From Brevibacillus centrosporus (GTDB lineage: Bacteria > Bacillota > Bacilli > Brevibacillales > Brevibacillaceae), in the NCBI RefSeq assembly GCF_003710815.1, contig NZ_RHHP01000006.1:124001-188000 (forward strand): a stretch of 64,000 bases of DNA, written 5' to 3'. Of this stretch, positions 33,631-42,086 are shown piece after piece. Under the pieces are notes generated by a model. It worked only from the letters and a program-made list of their open reading frames with translations. It was not told the origin of the DNA and searched no databases. The position numbers were made by a program, and so were the translations under genes. The first letter of the stretch is position 1. Every line of letters starts with the position of its first letter.

Positions 33631-34881
33631 TCATTTCACTGACTCCGGCTTCTCCACATACATCCGAAACAACTGAATGTACAAGAGGACACTTATGAGC
33701 GAAAACACCAAAATGAGCGTAAAGATACCGAGGGGTGGGACCCAGCTGGAAAGGAAGACGGTCACGGGCGCGATAAAACGTCCGATCGTGGGCTGCAGGC
33801 TGTCAGCTCCCATGTACTGCCCTCTCGATACCTCGGGTGCATAATGGCTGATGAAGCTTTGGGTGACCGGAGAGCGTACCATCTCTCCAAAGGTAAAGAC
33901 GATCGTAGCTAGAAACAGGAACCAGAGCTGGCTGTTCAAGCCGAGGGCAAAAGTTCCTACCCCGGACAGAAGCGAGGAGAAGATAAAGACATCGCGTTCT
34001 TTCCAATGCTGGAACCATTTCGTGACGGGGAGGATAAACAAGACGAACAAAAGGCCGTTAAACCCAAGCACCCAGCCAAAGATCTCTGTGCTGCCGAGTA
34101 AAAGAGAACCGCTAGCCCATGGGAAGAGCGGCTGGGCTGACACTTCATGGATGATGTACACAGGCAAATAGAGGTCTAGCTGCATAATGGAGACGAGGGC
34201 GAAGATGCCTGCCAATGTATAGACGAGAAACACCTTATCCCGAAAAATGATGCCGTACCCTTTCCACTGTTCTTGAAATACTCGAGTCAAGGAGGCAGAA
34301 TCCTTAGACCTATTCGCTGCTGCGGGCAATGTTTCGTGAACCAGGAAATAGATCGCAGCGAAATACAGCAGCAAGACCAGGGAACAAGACCACAAAAGCT
34401 CCTGTCGGTAGTGGAAGAAAAAGACGGCTCCGAGTGCAGGACCGAGTACCGCACCGATGTTGTTGGCTGTCGTAAACGTCGCGAAAATTTGACGGCGGCT
34501 TTGCGCGGGCACGAGATCGGCGACCATCGCAGAGCTGGCAGGCCGATAGATGGCACCCCCCAGCCCGAGTCCAATAAAGGCCATATAGTCGATCCAGTGA
34601 GAGGGCGACACCGCAAACAAGGCAAACATGACAGCTTGGAGACAAGCCCCGAATAGCATCACCGGACGCCGCCCGGTCCGGTCTGCCAAAGCTCCGCCGA
34701 GCAAGCTGCCGATAAGGCTGAAAAGCGGGGGGACGGTCATCAGGATTCCTGCGATATGATTGCCTAATGCTGTGCCAAAATAGACGGTGATAAAGGGAAA
34801 ATACATCCAAAAAAGCATATTAAAAAGGGCTTCGCCGATTAACCGGATTTTTAGATTGAGATCCCACAAACGCAGCTGCAT
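33631..34881 (-). CDS. MFS transporter
   Basis: A 416-residue, 12-segment transporter. Visible motifs are GGALADRTGRRPVMLFGA (motif A) and ANNIGAVLGPALGAVFFF. The N-terminus WDLNLKIRLIGEALFNMLFWMYFPFITVYFG is characteristic of a bacillary MFS group related to the multidrug protein MdtH-like exporters. GAGGAGG precedes the ATG. Substrate unknown. Its upstream region holds a LexA-like dyad at some distance. Confidence 0.88.
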   Translation of the reverse strand: MQLRLWDLNLKIRLIGEALFNMLFWMYFPFITVYFGTALGNHIAGILMTVPPLFSLIGSLLGGALADRTGRRPVMLFGACLQAVMFALFAVSPSHWIDYMAFIGLGLGGAIYRPASSAMVADLVPAQSRRQIFATFTTANNIGAVLGPALGAVFFFHYRQELLWSCSLVLLLYFAAIYFLVHETLPAAANRSKDSASLTRVFQEQWKGYGIIFRDKVFLVYTLAGIFALVSIMQLDLYLPVYIIHEVSAQPLFPWASGSLLLGSTEIFGWVLGFNGLLFVLFILPVTKWFQHWKERDVFIFSSLLSGVGTFALGLNSQLWFLFLATIVFTFGEMVRSPVTQSFISHYAPEVSRGQYMGADSLQPTIGRFIAPVTVFLSSWVPPLGIFTLILVFSLISVLLYIQLFRMYVEKPESVK

Positions 34882-35031
34882 GGTTATCCTCCTCGTGCAA
34901 ATAGTGACCCGGCCAGGTATCCAAACTATAGAGCTTTCTGACGATAAAATATAGACTTATTATTCTGACTCGGTTATACTAATAATGTTAAAGCGAAATA
35001 CGGATGTCACTAGTTTGCATGATTCACAAAA

Positions 35032-35083
35032 CGAACGTTTGTTCTGAAATGCAGAGGCGCTCCATAGAGGAAGCGCCTTTTTT
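35032..35083 (+). promoter_or_regulatory. LexA-like dyad followed by a terminator hairpin
   Basis: CGAAC-GTTT-GTTCT at 35032-35045 fits the Gram-positive SOS box core GAAC-N4-GTTC. Ten bases later AGGCGCT pairs with AGCGCCT and runs into six T bases (35055-35083). No gene fits between them. The hairpin implies a short plus-strand transcript, perhaps from TAGACT-17-TATACT near 34952-34980. Confidence 0.35.
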
Positions 35084-35091
35084 GATGCGAT

Positions 35092-35149
35092 AAAAAGGCA
35101 GGGGTAGTCTGGGACGGTCTTTCCACGTCCGCATCTACTCCTGCCTTTT
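35092..35149 (-). terminator. Terminator of the RpiR-type regulator gene
   Basis: Read on the minus strand, GGCAGGAGTAG pairs with CTACCCCTGCC, with an inner GGACG/CGTCC helix, then a T tract. It lies 17 bases after the regulator stop. Confidence 0.9.
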
Positions 35150-35165
35150 CCATTCTCAAAACCGC

Positions 35166-36032
35166 TTACGACTTGTTTGGATCAAAGTAAATACCCAAGC
35201 CACTCCAGGCATCTTCCATCTCCGTCAGCAACCTCGTCGCTTTTTCCGAATCCTGATGGAACATCGAGCGCAGGATCGCGGTCAATAGGGACATCGGCGC
35301 GACGAAGGATTCCATGTGCGACGCGATTCCTGTGGGGGTATACAATACCTCGTCCGCATACTGACACAAGGGAGAGGAAGGGTAGTCGGTGATGACTACG
35401 ATTTTGGCTCCGCGCTGTTTCCCGATCGCCAGGCAGTCGACACTAAAGCGCGTGTACCGGGCAAAGCCGATTCCGACAATCACATCATCTGCTTGCAGAC
35501 GGTGTAGCCGATCGACAGTCCGGGGCTCTCCGCTGAACAACAGCGTGTCCTTGTGCAGCAAATTCAGATAGAAATCAAAGAACGTCCCGAGTGCAAGCGT
35601 GCTTCGAGAGCTGACGATCCCAATCCGTTTCGCGGCCAATAGGAGTTTTACCACTCTCTCCAGCGCTTGGAGATCGATGCGCTCGATCATCAGATTGAGG
35701 TTGTGGACATCCTCCTCGAAATGCTGCATGACGGTCTGCTCTTCCTTGGTAATGCTGCGGGAGAGCTGAAATCGCTGCCCTGTGGTCAACCGCGAGCGGA
35801 CCATTTCCTGCAGCTCACGCGAGAGTCCAGGAAAGCCGGAGCAGCCAAGAAACGTGGCGAACCTTGTGACGGTCGATTCGCTCACGTTTGCCTCTTTGGC
35901 CATTTCCGCCACGTTGTAAAATGCAGAGGATTCGGGGTCACGCAAAATGACATCCGCAATCGCCTGCTGGGATGGGCTCATTTGCGGGTACATATGGGAT
36001 AGCTTTTGCAATACAGATGGGCTTTGCGCCAA
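35166..36032 (-). CDS. RpiR/MurR-family transcriptional regulator with SIS domain
   Basis: A 288-residue protein. The N-terminal HTH_6 domain is MSPSQQAIADVILRDPESSAFYNVAEMAKEANVSESTVTRFATFLGCSGF. The SIS domain (residues about 130-260) includes AKRIGIVSSRSTLALGTFFDFYLNLL and KIVVITDYPSSPLCQYADEVLYTP. SIS domains of this family bind phosphosugars or other small effectors. TTG start with AAGAGGTG ahead. It is next to a class-III aminotransferase and a DAACS symporter, not to sugar genes, so its ligand may be an amino acid derivative. The dyad at 37494 is a likely target. Confidence 0.9.
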   Translation of the reverse strand: MAQSPSVLQKLSHMYPQMSPSQQAIADVILRDPESSAFYNVAEMAKEANVSESTVTRFATFLGCSGFPGLSRELQEMVRSRLTTGQRFQLSRSITKEEQTVMQHFEEDVHNLNLMIERIDLQALERVVKLLLAAKRIGIVSSRSTLALGTFFDFYLNLLHKDTLLFSGEPRTVDRLHRLQADDVIVGIGFARYTRFSVDCLAIGKQRGAKIVVITDYPSSPLCQYADEVLYTPTGIASHMESFVAPMSLLTAILRSMFHQDSEKATRLLTEMEDAWSGLGIYFDPNKS

Positions 36033-36115
36033 ATTGTTTCACCTCTTTGACCTGTCCGGTACAAATGCTTCGGTTAAGTATACGACAGGATCAGGAAAGG
36101 TGACAATTGCATCCC

Positions 36116-37474
36116 TTAGACAAGTGGGTCCTGCTTGAGAGCAGCCATGCTTTTCTCAAATGCGTCCAATGTGGTGGAAATCTCTGTTTGTCCGTGCGCA
36201 GCCGAAATGGAGAAGCGGTTCATCGGCTTGGAGTAGACGCCGTTTTCCATCAAGAGGTAGTCGAGCGCCAGACGCAGCTGGTTGTTGTTTTTGCCGAGAT
36301 CGCGGTAGCTCTCTACGCTGTCCTGTGTCGCCATCACATTGAAGATGGTACCTTCCCCGAGTGTTTGGAAGGGCAGGTCGTATTGCTTGGCGAGTGCGTC
36401 GATGCCAGCGCGCAATTGGTTGGTGCTCGCGATCATTTGGGCAAAGTTCCCTGGCTGTTTCAAATAGCGGATCGTTGCCAAGCCTGCTGCGATGGACAAC
36501 GGGTTTCCGTTAAAGGTACCGCTGTGGAACACGACCTCGGACTTTTTGCTCGAGCGCAGCGGGGAGGCAAGCTCCATGATTTCCCGTTTCCCACCGACGA
36601 CACCGATCGGGAAGCCGCCGCCCACGACTTTCCCCAAAGCAGTCAGGTCAGGCTCAACGCCATAAAAAGCCTGTGCACCTCCTACCTCGATGCGGAAGCC
36701 TGTTTTTACCTCGTCAAAAATCAAGATAATGCCAAGCTGTGCTGTCAACTCACGAAGGTTTTTCAGGAAGGTGCGATCCGCAGCGATGTAACCGGAGAGC
36801 AGTGGCTCCATGATTACGGCTGAGATCCGATCCGCCTTTTTCGTCAAAATCCTCTCGCAAGCATCCCAGTCATTGAACGGCAGGATGACGCTGTGATCGC
36901 GGTAGTAGTCTGGAGTTCCGAGAGACTCCGGTACTGGCTGCGGCGAATCGGTAGTCCCTGCGAGGTCAGCGGTTGGATTGACACTTTGCAGCACATGATC
37001 ATGAGCGCCGTGATAATGTCCTTCGAATTTGGCGATATGGGTTTTACCAGTAGAGGCGGTAGCCAGACGCAGCGCAAACAGTGTCGCTTCCAAGCCAGAG
37101 TTGGTAAAACGCACTTGATCGAAGCTCGGATACAGCTCGAGCAGTTCATCGGTCATTTCCATTTCTAGTGGATGCGTCGCTCCAAAACTGCTGGTGCCTT
37201 GCTCTTCCCATACCTTTTGGGTCGCTTTCAGCACTTCCGGGTGTGCGTGACCGAGCATCAGCGCACCGTACGAGAGCAGGTAGTCGACGTAGCGGTGACC
37301 GTCGAGGTCGATCAGGCTGGCTGCATCCGCTTTTTCAAAAATGATAGGAAAAGGAGCGAAGTAACGCAGGTTGCCGTTTACGCCCCCGGAGATCGTATGC
37401 TTAGCACGCTCAAAGAAAGCGGCAGAATTAGGTCGGCTCTGTTGAAAGGTAGCTTGCAATGATGAAATTTTCAT
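36116..37474 (-). CDS. Class-III aminotransferase, glutamate-1-semialdehyde aminomutase-like
   Basis: A 452-residue PLP enzyme of the HemL-like group: GGVNGNLRYFAPFPIIFEKADAASLIDLDGHRYVDYLLSYGALMLGHAHPEVL, TNSGLEATLFALRLA, IIFDEVKTGFR with the PLP-ring aspartate, and LGKVVGGGFPIGVVGGK with the Schiff-base lysine. It is probably not the haem enzyme, since no other haem gene is near and the divergent neighbour is an amino acid symporter. More likely it transaminates an imported amino acid. GGAGG-like sites precede the ATG at 37474. Confidence 0.87.
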   Translation of the reverse strand: MKISSLQATFQQSRPNSAAFFERAKHTISGGVNGNLRYFAPFPIIFEKADAASLIDLDGHRYVDYLLSYGALMLGHAHPEVLKATQKVWEEQGTSSFGATHPLEMEMTDELLELYPSFDQVRFTNSGLEATLFALRLATASTGKTHIAKFEGHYHGAHDHVLQSVNPTADLAGTTDSPQPVPESLGTPDYYRDHSVILPFNDWDACERILTKKADRISAVIMEPLLSGYIAADRTFLKNLRELTAQLGIILIFDEVKTGFRIEVGGAQAFYGVEPDLTALGKVVGGGFPIGVVGGKREIMELASPLRSSKKSEVVFHSGTFNGNPLSIAAGLATIRYLKQPGNFAQMIASTNQLRAGIDALAKQYDLPFQTLGEGTIFNVMATQDSVESYRDLGKNNNQLRLALDYLLMENGVYSKPMNRFSISAAHGQTEISTTLDAFEKSMAALKQDPLV

Positions 37475-37493
37475 TTCATTCCCTCCTTATTTG

Positions 37494-37540
37494 TGAAATT
37501 ATTATTGCATGCACTGAGGTTATTTGCAATAATCATTTCA
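37494..37540. promoter_or_regulatory. Large inverted repeat in the aminotransferase-symporter divergent region
   Basis: TGAAATTATTATTGCA (37494-37509) and TGCAATAATCATTTCA (37525-37540) match as inverted repeats at 15 of 16 positions, with 15 bases between. A third related string, TGCAATGATGAAATT, lies at the start of the aminotransferase gene near 37456. The spacing and position suit a repressor dimer pair controlling both promoters, most likely the RpiR protein. Confidence 0.7.
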
Positions 37541-37572
37541 TACAAGCGAATTTTAAGAACTGGGGGAATTTT

Positions 37573-38814
37573 ATGAAGACTAGATTTGCCTTTTATATTT
37601 TAGGGGCAACCGTACTGGGTGCAGCATTTGGTCACTTTTTTCCTGAGCTAGGCAAGGATATCAAGCTTCTCGGTGACGCTTTCATCCGTATGCTGAAGAT
37701 GATCGTCATTCCTGTTATCGTTACGACTTTGCTGGTTGGGATTGCAGGGATCGGGGATATCAAACGGATGGGGCGAATTGGCATCAAAACGGTCCTCTGG
37801 TTTGAGCTGATTACGACGCTGATCCTATTTATTGGACTCGCGATTGCCAATCTGGTTCAGCCTGGAAAGGGCATTGATCTGACCAATCTTCCCCAGGCTG
37901 ATTTGACAGCTATTGCTTCCAATACTTCGACTGTTCTCGATGGGAAAACGCTTTTACTCCACATCATTCCTACCAATATCGTCGACGTCATGGCGAAGAA
38001 CGATCTGCTCGCCGTCATTTTCTTCTGTATGCTTTTCGGGATCGCGCTGGTCAAGCTAGGCAATGAGGCCAAGCCTTTTGTCTCCATGCTGGAAATCGCA
38101 TCCAAAGCATCGTTTCAGCTCGTAAACATGGTGATGCTGACAGCGCCGATCGGTGTATTCGCCTTGATGTCCAATACGATCGGAACTTACGGCATCGCTT
38201 TGATCGTGCCGCTTCTGAAGCTGATCGGGACAGCCTATCTCGGACTTGCTGTCGTCGTGTTTGGCCTCTTCTCACTGGTTGCCCTGCTCCTGCGTGTGCC
38301 GATCAAGGAAATCTATAAGATGGTCTGGGATCTGATGATCGTCGGTGCATCGACTGGCAGTACGGAGACGGTCGTGCCGCAGCTCATGCAGCGACTGGAG
38401 AAGTACGGTGTACCGAAATACATTACGTCCTTTGTCATTCCTGCCGGCATGCCGCTTAACTCAGATGGAACCACCCTGTACCTGACGATTGCGGGTCCTT
38501 TTATAGCTCAAGCTTTTGGGATCGACATGTCGTGGCAGCAGCAGCTGATGATGGTGCTCTTTTTCATCGTAACGAGCAAAGGGGTAGCGGCTGTACCTTC
38601 TTCCTCCATGGTCATTCTGCTCGCTACTGTGACTGCTGTTGGCTTGCCGCCTGAAGGTGTCGCCTTGATCATCGGCATCGACCGTGTCATCGATATGGCT
38701 CGTACCGCCGTCAACGTGTTTGGACATGTCTTCTCCTGCATCGCTGTGGCGAAGTGGGAGGGAGTTTTCCGCAAAGATACTGAGCTTTCGGAAAGCCAAT
38801 CGGCTACTTCTTGA
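37573..38814 (+). CDS. Dicarboxylate/amino acid:cation symporter, second paralog
   Basis: About 413 residues. The ATG at 37573 follows GGGGGAA; an earlier reading from 37459 would run through the operator. DAACS marks: LKMIVIPVIVTTLLVGIAGIGD, GASTGSTETVVPQLMQRL, FVIPAGMPLNSDGTTLYLTIAGPFIAQ, VTSKGVAAVPSSSMVILLAT, and DRVIDMARTAVNVFGHVFSCI. The first re-entrant loop is STGSTE rather than SSSSE, a difference from the paralog at 20616 that may reflect another substrate. It is divergent from the aminotransferase. Confidence 0.92.
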   Translation: MKTRFAFYILGATVLGAAFGHFFPELGKDIKLLGDAFIRMLKMIVIPVIVTTLLVGIAGIGDIKRMGRIGIKTVLWFELITTLILFIGLAIANLVQPGKGIDLTNLPQADLTAIASNTSTVLDGKTLLLHIIPTNIVDVMAKNDLLAVIFFCMLFGIALVKLGNEAKPFVSMLEIASKASFQLVNMVMLTAPIGVFALMSNTIGTYGIALIVPLLKLIGTAYLGLAVVVFGLFSLVALLLRVPIKEIYKMVWDLMIVGASTGSTETVVPQLMQRLEKYGVPKYITSFVIPAGMPLNSDGTTLYLTIAGPFIAQAFGIDMSWQQQLMMVLFFIVTSKGVAAVPSSSMVILLATVTAVGLPPEGVALIIGIDRVIDMARTAVNVFGHVFSCIAVAKWEGVFRKDTELSESQSATS

Positions 38815-38837
38815 AGACTGAATACCATTGCAAATAG

Positions 38838-38885
38838 AAACAGCGTCAGATTAGGGAAGATAGCATTCCTCGCCTGACGCTGTTT
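38838..38885 (+). terminator. Terminator after the second DAACS symporter
   Basis: AAACAGCGTCAG pairs with CTGACGCTGTTT, followed by TTC. The next gene starts nearly 200 bases later. Confidence 0.88.
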
Positions 38886-39074
38886 TCTTTGACTTTTGAT
38901 AGGTACGCCTCCGTGGGCAAATCGCATAGCATACCGACTGAGAGTGTGACGGGTCTCACTTTTTTTGCTTCTCGCAGGTTTTGCACAAGGATTGTCCAGA
39001 CAAATGGAGAAATTGGGTATATAGTGATAGTTGAAAAAAATTTGATCAGATAACAAGAAACGAGGGATACCCAG

Positions 39075-40031
39075 ATGAGTCAGACAGTTTACAAAATAGG
39101 GGTCATTGGTGCAGGTGTGATGGGGGAGCGGATGATGAATGCGCTTCGTACGCACAGTCTGTTTCGTATTGCTGCGATCAGCGATGTATCGGCTGAGCGG
39201 GCACAGGAGTCGGCAAAGCTGAGTGGGGATGCAGCATGGTATACCGACCATCGGGAGCTTCTCGCCCGTGAAGATCTGGATGCCGTCTATTTGGCAGTTC
39301 CTCCGAAATTCCATCATGCGATTGCCCTGGATGTGCTCGCGGCCAAAAAGCATTTGCTTTGCGAAAAGCCGTTGGCAAACTCGCTTTCTGAGGCAGAGGA
39401 AATGCTGCAGGCAGCAAAAGAGGCAGGAGTCGTTCATGCTATGAATTTCCCGACCTTCTATCAGGCGATTTTTCCTGAGCTGAAGAATCGAATCGCTCAG
39501 CTGGGAACGATTCGGCGCGTCGATATCCTCACACATTTCCATCAATGGCCGCGGCCTTGGCAGCAAACACCTTGGCTCTCCGGCAGAGAACAAGGCGGCT
39601 TCATCCGGGAAGTACTGCCTCACTTCACTCATTTGACGTATGCGCTGTTTGGGGATTTGGAGGTCGTTCGTTCGGAAGTAGATTATCCGGCTGATCCAGA
39701 AGCATGCGAGACAGGGGTATCGGCCTTCCTGCGCTTGGCAGACGGTACGCCGGTGACGATCAACGGCTTGGCAGGCATCGCGCATGTGGAGCATCTAGAT
39801 TACCGCATTTACGGAACAGAAGGGACGCTCAGCCTGCAAAACTGGACCAATCTCTTCATAGGCGGGGATAATCAGGCGCCATCTTTGGTGGAGATTCCTT
39901 TGATCGATCGACTCACCCTGCTGCTCGATGAGTTTGCGCAAGCGATGGAGGGCAAGGAAGCGAGATTGGTGACGTTCGAGACTGGCGTTAAGGTGCAAAA
40001 AGTATTAGAGGCACTGCTGGGGAACGAGTAA
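39075..40031 (+). CDS. Gfo/Idh/MocA-family NAD(P)-dependent oxidoreductase
   Basis: A 318-residue sugar-type dehydrogenase. The Rossmann motif is IGVIGAGVMGERMMNAL, the conserved EKP motif is LLCEKPLANSLSEAEEML, and the C-terminal half has REVLPHFTHLTYALFGDLEVV with the catalytic His region, then DYRIYGTEGTLSL. Substrates of this family are sugars, inositols or aldehydes; it cannot be narrowed here. A single-gene unit with a terminator after it. Confidence 0.9.
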   Translation: MSQTVYKIGVIGAGVMGERMMNALRTHSLFRIAAISDVSAERAQESAKLSGDAAWYTDHRELLAREDLDAVYLAVPPKFHHAIALDVLAAKKHLLCEKPLANSLSEAEEMLQAAKEAGVVHAMNFPTFYQAIFPELKNRIAQLGTIRRVDILTHFHQWPRPWQQTPWLSGREQGGFIREVLPHFTHLTYALFGDLEVVRSEVDYPADPEACETGVSAFLRLADGTPVTINGLAGIAHVEHLDYRIYGTEGTLSLQNWTNLFIGGDNQAPSLVEIPLIDRLTLLLDEFAQAMEGKEARLVTFETGVKVQKVLEALLGNE

Positions 40032-40056
40032 TCATCAGCCTTGGAAAAGAAAAATA

Positions 40057-40085
40057 GCCGCGGGGGAAATCTCGCGGTTTTTTTT
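40057..40085 (+). terminator. Terminator after the Gfo/Idh/MocA gene
   Basis: CCGCG with CGCGG and eight T bases. The convergent LysR gene ends 13 bases later. Confidence 0.82.
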
Positions 40086-40097
40086 CTACCATTTGTT

Positions 40098-40991
40098 TTA
40101 CATTTGAAGTACCTTGCTTTGCATCAAAAAGTCGATAAAGGTGCGCATGATGCCGTTGAGCGGGGTATCCTTGAGGTAAATCAGCTCAAAATTCCGGTTG
40201 AGCTGGGGCAGGTTTTGAACGGATACTTCCAACAGCTCACCCTCGGACAAATCCTTTTGAATCGAGAAGCGGGGAAGAAAGGCGATGCCCAGCTTTTGTT
40301 TGACCATCCGTTTCACGACTTCAATATTGTCTACTTCCATCACGACGTTGTTCTGCAGCTGATAGTGAGTGAAGGCACTGCTGATCAGCTTCCAATCCAG
40401 CGATCCGCGATTGAACAAAATGAGTCTCTCGCGTGCGACCTCTTCGATCGAAACCTGATGTCGGGTGAAAAAGGCATGCTCCGGGTAGATGGCGAGAACC
40501 ATATCATCCGGCATGAGCTGAATCCGGTTGATCTGCGGGTGCGTCACTTCACGGGCGATGCCAAACGATACCTCGTGATTCAGCACCATGTCCAGAACCT
40601 GATGAGAGTGCCCGGTGAGGATGGTCAGCTTGATCTTGGGATAAAGCTTTTGAAATTGCTCTACCAGGTCAGGCAGGATGTAAAAGGCTGCGACAAAAAC
40701 GGTAGAGATGACCAGCTCGCCCTCCACATCTCCGTAGGAGCGCTGGATGGCCTGCTGCCCCTCCTGCAGCATGTGCAAAATGTTTTTCGCGTACGGGAGA
40801 AACAGATCGCCTTCCTTTGTCAGCGAAATCGTATGACCCGTCCGCTGAAAGAGCTTGCAGCCCATGGATGTCTCCAAGGCTTTGATCCGCATGCTGACCG
40901 TCGGCTGAGAGAGGTAGAGCAGCTCCGCCGTTTTGCTGAAACTTCCTGTGAGAGCAACGAAAATGAATGCTTCGATCTGTTCCATATTCAT
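40098..40991 (-). CDS. LysR-family transcriptional regulator
   Basis: About 297 residues. The HTH is MEQIEAFIFVALTGSFSKTAELLYLSQPTVSMRIKALETSMGCKLFQRTGHTISLTKEG. The effector domain shows VISTVFVAAFYILPDLVEQF and EVVKRMVKQKLGIAFLPRFSI. The ATG at 40991 follows GGAG; a longer reading from 41024 lies over the likely binding site. It is divergent from the dipeptidase / P1 peptidase / serine hydrolase operon and should activate it in response to a peptide or amino acid ligand. Confidence 0.9.
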   Translation of the reverse strand: MNMEQIEAFIFVALTGSFSKTAELLYLSQPTVSMRIKALETSMGCKLFQRTGHTISLTKEGDLFLPYAKNILHMLQEGQQAIQRSYGDVEGELVISTVFVAAFYILPDLVEQFQKLYPKIKLTILTGHSHQVLDMVLNHEVSFGIAREVTHPQINRIQLMPDDMVLAIYPEHAFFTRHQVSIEEVARERLILFNRGSLDWKLISSAFTHYQLQNNVVMEVDNIEVVKRMVKQKLGIAFLPRFSIQKDLSEGELLEVSVQNLPQLNRNFELIYLKDTPLNGIMRTFIDFLMQSKVLQM

Positions 40992-41028
40992 AGGGATGGC
41001 TCCATTATGCAAAATTTTGAACACGCCT

Positions 41029-41050
41029 ATAGCAATCTTTTATTGGATAT
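41029..41050. promoter_or_regulatory. Possible LysR-type binding dyad
   Basis: ATAGCAAT and ATTGGATAT form an imperfect inverted repeat (T-N11-A type) in the region between the LysR gene and the dipeptidase operon, about 70 bases upstream of the dipeptidase start. Confidence 0.4.
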
Positions 41051-41118
41051 GTCGTTACAATTACATTAACGTAAAAACATAAGACTGGCTAGAACCTAGA
41101 TGAGGAAGGCGATAACCG

Positions 41119-42054
41119 ATGGCAGCCATGAACGTGATTGACTTGCATTGCGATGCGCTATTGAAATTATGGGAACGAAACGGAGAAATCTCTTTTGCTG
41201 ACTCCGCAGAGCTGGATGTGAACAAGGAACGGCTGCTGCAAGGCGGGGTCAAAGTACAATGCTTTGCGATCTACACCAACGCTGATATGAAGGCAGAGCA
41301 GCGTTTTCAAGCGGCACTCGATCAAATCCACTACTTTTACAAAGACGTGCTGGGCAACAATCCGCAGATGAAGCAGATTCGGGAATGGAGCGACTTTGAT
41401 CGTCTGGAGGACGGACAGGTCGGGGCGATGCTGACTCTGGAGGGCGTAGAGCCAATCGGCAACGACCTGAAAAAGCTGCACATCCTGTATCAGCTGGGCG
41501 TGCGTGCTGTCGGTCTGACTTGGAACAATGCCAATCTCGCAGCAGATGGTGTACTGGAGCCGAGAAATGCGGGACTGACCACCTTTGGCAAAGAAATCAT
41601 CCAATTCCATAACGAGCACAAGATCTTGACGGATGTTTCCCATTTGAGTGAGACAAGCTTCTGGGAAACGCTCGAGATCGCCAAGTATCCGATTGCCAGC
41701 CATTCCAACGCGAAAGCTGTGTGCAGCAACCCGCGCAATCTGACGGACGAGCAGGCAAAAGCGATGTTTGCCAAAGGAGCCAATGTGCACGTCGTCTACT
41801 GTCCGATGTTCGTAAAAGAAGAAGGCGAGGCTACAATCGCGGATATGATTCGCCATATCGATCACTTCTGTGCGCTGGGGGGAGTGCGGCATATCGGTCT
41901 TGGCTCTGACTTTGATGGAATTACGAACAAGGTCGTGGGCTTGGAGCACGCGGGCACGACCCAAAATCTCATCAATGAACTGCTGAAGCATTATTCCGAG
42001 GAGGAAGTGCGCGGATTTGCCGGTGAGAATTTTCTGCGAAATCGACCGGTGTAA
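41119..42054 (+). CDS. Membrane-dipeptidase family (M19) peptidase
   Basis: A 311-residue zinc-dependent dipeptidase: VIDLHCDALLKLW (first zinc ligands), MLTLEGVEPIGNDLKKLHILYQLGVRAVGLTWNNAN (bridging Glu), LTDVSHLSETSFWE, IASHSNAKAVCSNPRNLTDE and HIGLGSDFDG. No signal peptide, so cytoplasmic. Members split dipeptides including those with a C-terminal D-residue such as L-Ala-D-Glu. That matches its operon partners and the wall-recycling content of the window. GAGGAAGG precedes the ATG. Confidence 0.93.
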   Translation: MAAMNVIDLHCDALLKLWERNGEISFADSAELDVNKERLLQGGVKVQCFAIYTNADMKAEQRFQAALDQIHYFYKDVLGNNPQMKQIREWSDFDRLEDGQVGAMLTLEGVEPIGNDLKKLHILYQLGVRAVGLTWNNANLAADGVLEPRNAGLTTFGKEIIQFHNEHKILTDVSHLSETSFWETLEIAKYPIASHSNAKAVCSNPRNLTDEQAKAMFAKGANVHVVYCPMFVKEEGEATIADMIRHIDHFCALGGVRHIGLGSDFDGITNKVVGLEHAGTTQNLINELLKHYSEEEVRGFAGENFLRNRPV

Positions 42055-42086
42055 GAGGATTGTGAACAAGAGGAGGAGCAAAGGCC

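Noticed and set aside
36116-37474. Calling the class-III aminotransferase the haem biosynthesis gene hemL
   Set aside because: No haem genes are nearby, and the neighbourhood (RpiR regulator, amino acid symporter) points elsewhere. HemL-like is as far as the sequence goes.
38508-39794. A 428-codon minus-strand frame spanning the symporter end and the Gfo/Idh gene
   Set aside because: It crosses a terminator and two real genes on the other strand, with no family motifs.
40041-41069. A 342-codon plus-strand frame opposite the LysR gene
   Set aside because: It is the complement of a clear LysR protein and lacks a credible start site.
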